Made by a program: the position numbers and the translations under genes. 9,414 nt of DNA from Pseudomonadota bacterium (GTDB taxonomy: Bacteria > Pseudomonadota > Alphaproteobacteria > SMXQ01): the NCBI GenBank assembly GCA_022562375.1, contig JADFPK010000060.1, positions 1-9,414 on the forward strand, written 5' to 3'. The notes under the pieces were generated by a model that was not told the origin of the DNA, ran no database searches, and saw only the letters and a list, made by a program, of their open reading frames with translations. The first letter of the stretch is position 1; the number at the start of each line of letters is the position of its first letter. Shown here piece by piece: positions 6,508 to 9,414 of the stretch.

Positions 6508-6759
6508 GGCTCGTTCATCTCGTGTTCATAGGGGTGAATGCCAGTAAAACATGATCGCGGAATTATACTGATAAATGCCCAGATTTCACAAGGAATTTGC
6601 CCAATTTGGCCCCTAATAGGGGAAGTTTTATTTACGGTTTGCTAACCGCTTATTTCTATACTTACCGTTAACTATTTCGTTGGTGCTTAAGCGCCGCCCG
6701 ACGCCTGATACTGTCCGGCGCCGCGGTGGGGCTTGGGCCCATACCGGTAGGGATAAACC

Positions 6760-6852
6760 TTGGCCCGCACTGAATCCCATTCGCTACGCGCCCGTTTCCT
6801 GTTGCCGCTACTTCTCGGCGGCGTCATCGCCGCGGCCGCGGCGCGTAAGTGA
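6760..6852 (+). CDS. Possible 30-aa hydrophobic small protein
   Basis: It starts with TTG preceded by AGGGA at six bases. The peptide has a basic start and one hydrophobic helix, RFLLPLLLGGVIAAAAARK, ending at TGA. About 22 of 30 third positions are G or C. A single-helix membrane peptide is plausible, but a 30-codon ORF arises easily by chance in GC-rich DNA. No family is recognised. Its TGA overlaps the GTG of the next ORF in GTGA. Confidence 0.2.
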   Translation: MARTESHSLRARFLLPLLLGGVIAAAAARK

Positions 6853-6995
6853 CCTACACCACGACCATCGGCCATTTCACCGACCGGCTCCTGCGGCGCG
6901 CCATCCAGCTCGCCAGCGCCATCAACCATTCGACGATGGCGGGTGACGACGGTTTTCGAAATTGGATGATCTGTTCTCGAAGGATTTTACGGTGA
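6849..6995 (+). CDS. Possible 48-aa small protein or gene remnant
   Basis: GTG start in a GTGA overlap with the preceding tiny ORF. The first 31 codons (VTYTTTIGHFTDRLLRRAIQ, LASAINHST) have almost exclusively G or C in third positions, as real genes here do. The last 17 codons (GFRNWMICSRRILR) do not. The break near 6945 suggests a gene whose 3' part has been lost or shifted, or simply chance. No family is recognised and no Shine-Dalgarno is seen; translation would depend on coupling. Confidence 0.2.
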   Translation: MTYTTTIGHFTDRLLRRAIQLASAINHSTMAGDDGFRNWMICSRRILR

Positions 6996-6998
6996 GTG

Positions 6999-7066
6999 GC
7001 GGTCAACCCTATAGGACCCCTCGATCGGAGGAGAATTACGACGGATCGAGGGTAAACAGCGGTCAA
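6999..7066 (+). promoter_or_regulatory. Hairpin flanked by GCGGTCAA direct repeats, upstream of the membrane-protein gene
   Basis: CCCTCGATC (7018-7026) and GATCGAGGG (7044-7052) form a perfect 9-bp stem with a 17-base loop that contains GGAGGAG, a Shine-Dalgarno-like sequence. GCGGTCAA occurs on both sides, at 6999-7006 and 7059-7066, 60 bp apart. No T-tract follows, so it does not look like a terminator. It may be an mRNA leader structure or an operator region for the gene starting at 7089, whose own ribosome binding site is weak. Confidence 0.35.
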
Positions 7067-7088
7067 AAACATAGAGAAACAAACTCCT

Positions 7089-9414
7089 ATGTCCGAAATA
7101 TCGGGTGATTCACCGCCAGGCGCCGAAGACCACGCCGATCCGACGGATCGCCAGCTCCTGGCGTGGATACTTCTATCGTTCGGACTGGGCGTGGGCTTGG
7201 TTTCGGCGGTCCTGTTGTTTCCCGAGGGAACCCGCCCTGACTCTCCTGATCTCCCGGGCGTCGAGCTGGTCGCTACGACGGGGATTGCGCTCTGCGCCAT
7301 AACTTTTTTTGCATATCTTGCCCGGCGCCGGTTGCGGCTCCTGCTTAACGATGACGAACGCGGTTCGGTATCCGCCAAGGCCCTGATGGCGGGTCATCCC
7401 TATCTCGCCCTTTTTGTGGTGAGCCTCGTCGTCCTTTTCCTCGAGGTCATGTTCATCCGCTATAGCAGCGGTCAATTTCGCATATTCGCGTTCTACAAGA
7501 ACATCCCGCTGATTAGCTGCTTCCTGGGATTGGGGCTCGGTTGCTTTCTTGGGAACGCGCGGCCGAGGCATGCCCTCTGGTTCCTGCTCTGGATGGTGCC
7601 CTTGGCGGTATTTCTGAGCCAAGGCGCCCATCTGGTCGACAGCACGATCAGCCTATTGGGTGCGTTGGCCAGCAGCGAATTCATTCTCGGCAGTCGTTTG
7701 TACGGCAATGTGGAATTGAGCCCCTCACTCCGACTGCTGGTGCAAATTATCATAGGCGGGTTTTGTCTGGCCACGCTCGTTGCCATCGCGTCGACCTTCA
7801 GCCTCCTCGGGCGATTTCTCGGAACCGCCTTCGAACAAGTGCCCAGGCTCCCCGGTTACACGATCAACATCCTGGGCAGCCTCAGCGGAATACTGTTGTT
7901 CATCGCGCTTAGCTATCTACAAACGCCGCCCTGGATCTGGTATCTGGTCGGGCTTATTCCTCTGTTGGGTTGGATTGCCGGGCGCGCAAGAATTTTCTCC
8001 GCGCTGGCGCTGATCGCGCTCACCGTCGCGGCCGTAATGCCAGGCCGTGGCGAGACGGTGTGGTCGCAATACCAAAAGCTGATCGGCTATCCGGTCGACA
8101 ACGGCTATATGGTGCGGATTTCCGACTCCAAGTATCAGATTGCGCTCGACCTTCGGCCCGAGGCGATCGCGCGGTTGGGCCATGACCCGGCGCCTCATTA
8201 CAACAGTGTCTATCAAGGCATTGCCAAGCCCGACCGGGTTCTGGTGGTCGGCGCGGGAACCGGAAACGATGTGGCCGCGGCGCTGCGGGCGGGGGCGTCG
8301 CGGGTAGACGCGGTAGAAATCGATCCGGCGATCGTGGAGATCGGCCGTCGCTACCACCCCGAGCAACCCTACGATGACCCACGCGTCAGGGTCATCGTCG
8401 ACGACGCGCGGAACGCCTTTCGCAGGCTTCCGGCGGGAAGCTACGATGCCGTGGTTTTCGGCTTGCTCGACTCCCACACTCAACTCGGAATGTCGAGCGT
8501 GCGCCTGGATAATTACGTCTTCACGCTCGAAAGTTTCGCCGCCGCCAGGCGTTTGCTCAAACCGGGCGGGTCGATCATCTTGGTCGCGGTCGACAACACC
8601 GACTGGCTCCATAAGCGGCTCGCCGCCATGCTTCGGGCGAATTGCGACACGCCCGTGGACTTCAAAAGCTATGGCGCGCCGAAATCCTTCGTATGTCAGG
8701 TCACGGACCCCTCGCGGCCGCCGGATGTGACCGAGATGTCGATGACGGGACCGGTGCCGACCGATGACTGGCCCTTCCTCTACCTCCCCGACAGGAGCAT
8801 CCCGCAAGCCTATGTCATCGTCATCCTGATGCTGGCCGCCGCTTCGGTATGGTTGCTCTGGCGCGGTGGATTGAACCTCGGCAGCGTTACGCGATTCCAC
8901 ACCCACATGTTTTTCATGGGCGCCGCGTTCCTGCTCATGGAAGTCTATGCGATCAATCGTCTGGCGCTATTGTTCGGAACCACCTGGCTGGTGTCGGCGA
9001 TCACCATCGGACTTGTCCTGTTGCTGATCGTGGCGGCAAACCTGACCGTGACGGCCATAGGCCGCAACCTTCAGAAACCCGCTTACGCGGCACTCTTCAT
9101 TTTACTGATACTGAGTTATGGGATAGAGCCGGGCATGGTCCTCGGTCGTGGCATGGCGGCCACCCTCGCGTACGGCCTGTTCATTCTTTCGCCGGTCTAC
9201 TGCGCGGGCGTGATTTTTGCCCATTCCTTCCGGGTGTCCCCGGCGGCCGGCCCGGCCATCGGCGCCAACATCCTGGGCGCCGTGCTGGGCGGTTGGATCG
9301 AATACGCCACGATGATCTCGGGAATCCGTTCGATGGCGCTCCTGGCGCTCGGGTTTTACCTGGCCTCGTTGATCGCGCTGGTGATCGTCGTAAGGCGAAG
9401 GAGCATCCAGGGTC
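7089..9414 (+). CDS. Polytopic membrane protein with spermidine-synthase-like (SAM-fold) domain, 3' end cut by the window
   Basis: Open for 775 codons to the right edge; no stop is seen. ATG at 7089 is the first start after an in-frame TAA 36 bases upstream; the ribosome binding site is weak. After a short acidic N-terminus, hydrophobic helices run from about 22 to 318 (eight or so). A soluble domain follows (about 322-568) with a spermidine-synthase/methyltransferase Rossmann fold: VLVVGAGTGND (384-394, nucleotide loop), VEID (409-412), DDA (438-440), YDAVVFGLLDSHTQ (452-465) and LLKPGGSIILVAV (489-501). From 574 a second membrane block carries THMFFMGAAFLLMEVYAINR and LALLFGTTWLVSAI, typical of bacterial spermidine synthase-like membrane fusions. 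The aminopropyltransferase D-S/T-T/x-D-P motif is not present; LLDSH stands in its place. The reaction is therefore unknown. The family's usual layout suggests that little more than the tail is missing. Confidence 0.85.
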   Translation, partial: MSEISGDSPPGAEDHADPTDRQLLAWILLSFGLGVGLVSAVLLFPEGTRPDSPDLPGVELVATTGIALCAITFFAYLARRRLRLLLNDDERGSVSAKALMAGHPYLALFVVSLVVLFLEVMFIRYSSGQFRIFAFYKNIPLISCFLGLGLGCFLGNARPRHALWFLLWMVPLAVFLSQGAHLVDSTISLLGALASSEFILGSRLYGNVELSPSLRLLVQIIIGGFCLATLVAIASTFSLLGRFLGTAFEQVPRLPGYTINILGSLSGILLFIALSYLQTPPWIWYLVGLIPLLGWIAGRARIFSALALIALTVAAVMPGRGETVWSQYQKLIGYPVDNGYMVRISDSKYQIALDLRPEAIARLGHDPAPHYNSVYQGIAKPDRVLVVGAGTGNDVAAALRAGASRVDAVEIDPAIVEIGRRYHPEQPYDDPRVRVIVDDARNAFRRLPAGSYDAVVFGLLDSHTQLGMSSVRLDNYVFTLESFAAARRLLKPGGSIILVAVDNTDWLHKRLAAMLRANCDTPVDFKSYGAPKSFVCQVTDPSRPPDVTEMSMTGPVPTDDWPFLYLPDRSIPQAYVIVILMLAAASVWLLWRGGLNLGSVTRFHTHMFFMGAAFLLMEVYAINRLALLFGTTWLVSAITIGLVLLLIVAANLTVTAIGRNLQKPAYAALFILLILSYGIEPGMVLGRGMAATLAYGLFILSPVYCAGVIFAHSFRVSPAAGPAIGANILGAVLGGWIEYATMISGIRSMALLALGFYLASLIALVIVVRRRSIQG

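Larger units (their letters stand above)
6439..7088. other. 650-bp intergenic region without a convincing gene
   Basis: The first part (about 6530-6690) is clearly AT-richer than its surroundings. It has two TATACT hexamers (near 6565 and at 6657-6662), but neither has a good -35 at normal spacing. CCCC-TAATA-GGGG (6610-6622), followed by AAGTTTTATTT, is a weak terminator-like element with no known gene upstream on that strand. The second part (6690-6950) is GC-rich again and holds two tiny overlapping ORFs. The last part holds a hairpin and short direct repeats before the large membrane-protein gene. The change in base composition suggests promoter DNA followed by gene remnants or small genes. 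Confidence 0.5.

Noticed and set aside
6610..6632. CCCC-TAATA-GGGG followed by a T-rich stretch as a terminator
   Set aside because: The stem is only four GC pairs and no plus-strand gene precedes it; kept only as a remark in the intergenic entry.
6680..6946. 88-aa plus-strand ORF in the intergenic region
   Set aside because: Arg/Pro/His-rich shadow-type composition and no family features; the other frame in the same stretch has better third-position GC.
6962..7108. Frame open across 6947-7108 that could continue the 6849 ORF by a frameshift
   Set aside because: It reads fairly protein-like, but third-position GC is only about half, no SD is seen, and it runs past the 7089 start. A frameshifted gene cannot be supported without homologues.
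7057..7475. CAGCGGTCAA at 7057-7066 and again at 7466-7475
   Set aside because: The second copy is inside coding sequence of the membrane protein, and a 10-base match within 420 bp can be chance.
7917..8906. 329-aa minus-strand ORF
   Set aside because: Lies wholly opposite the Rossmann domain of the membrane protein and has Arg/Asp/His-rich shadow composition.
1..9414. CRISPR, tRNA/rRNA, transposase, phage or toxin-antitoxin genes
   Set aside because: No regularly spaced repeats, cloverleaf-like segments, terminal inverted repeats or matching protein motifs were seen on either strand.

Overview
The window is GC-rich, with strong G/C preference at third codon positions. It looks like chromosomal DNA of an alphaproteobacterium, perhaps of Rhodospirillales type. 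The support is a perfect CtrA-type box (TTAA-N7-TTAAC), a Rickettsia-17-kDa-type glycine-zipper surface protein, an RlpA lipoprotein and a solitary TusA. The taxon is an inference from gene content and motifs, not from a marker gene. I found no tRNA, rRNA, CRISPR array, insertion sequence or phage gene.

Layout. (1) Positions 1-83, minus strand: the first 27 codons of a histone-deacetylase-family protein that runs off the left edge. (2) 84-475: a divergent intergenic region with a TTGACA hexamer, three 10-bp-phased AAAT repeats and a perfect ATTAAC-G-GTTAAT palindrome, all possible control elements. (3) 476-4840, plus strand: a two-gene operon of a periplasmic adaptor and an RND inner-membrane transporter. 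No outer-membrane channel or regulator gene is visible. (4) 4865-5098, minus strand: a TusA-family sulfur carrier protein, convergent with the transporter, with its own leader and promoter-like region. (5) 5240-6435, minus strand: a translationally coupled pair, a glycine-zipper surface-antigen-like protein followed by a short RlpA-like lipoprotein whose TTG start overlaps the upstream TGA. A CtrA-type box lies about 57 bp upstream of the pair. (6) 6439-7088: an AT-richer 650-bp gap with no convincing gene. It holds two tiny overlapping ORFs and a hairpin flanked by short direct repeats. (7) 7089 to the right edge, plus strand: a large polytopic membrane protein with a spermidine-synthase-like Rossmann domain between two membrane blocks. 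It is open at the 3' end and at least 775 codons long.

How the genes work together. The adaptor and transporter should form the inner-membrane and periplasmic parts of a tripartite efflux pump that borrows a TolC-like channel encoded elsewhere. The glycine-zipper protein and RlpA are both envelope proteins, and the CtrA box suggests cell-cycle-linked expression of envelope or division functions. The other genes share no obvious pathway.

The most interesting points are three. The RND transporter's intramembrane charge network is altered, with the AcrB D408 and K940 equivalents replaced by Ala and Asn. The membrane-embedded spermidine-synthase-like protein lacks the usual aminopropyltransferase catalytic motif. 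The coupled envelope pair has a candidate CtrA site. I do not see a clearly new multi-gene system.
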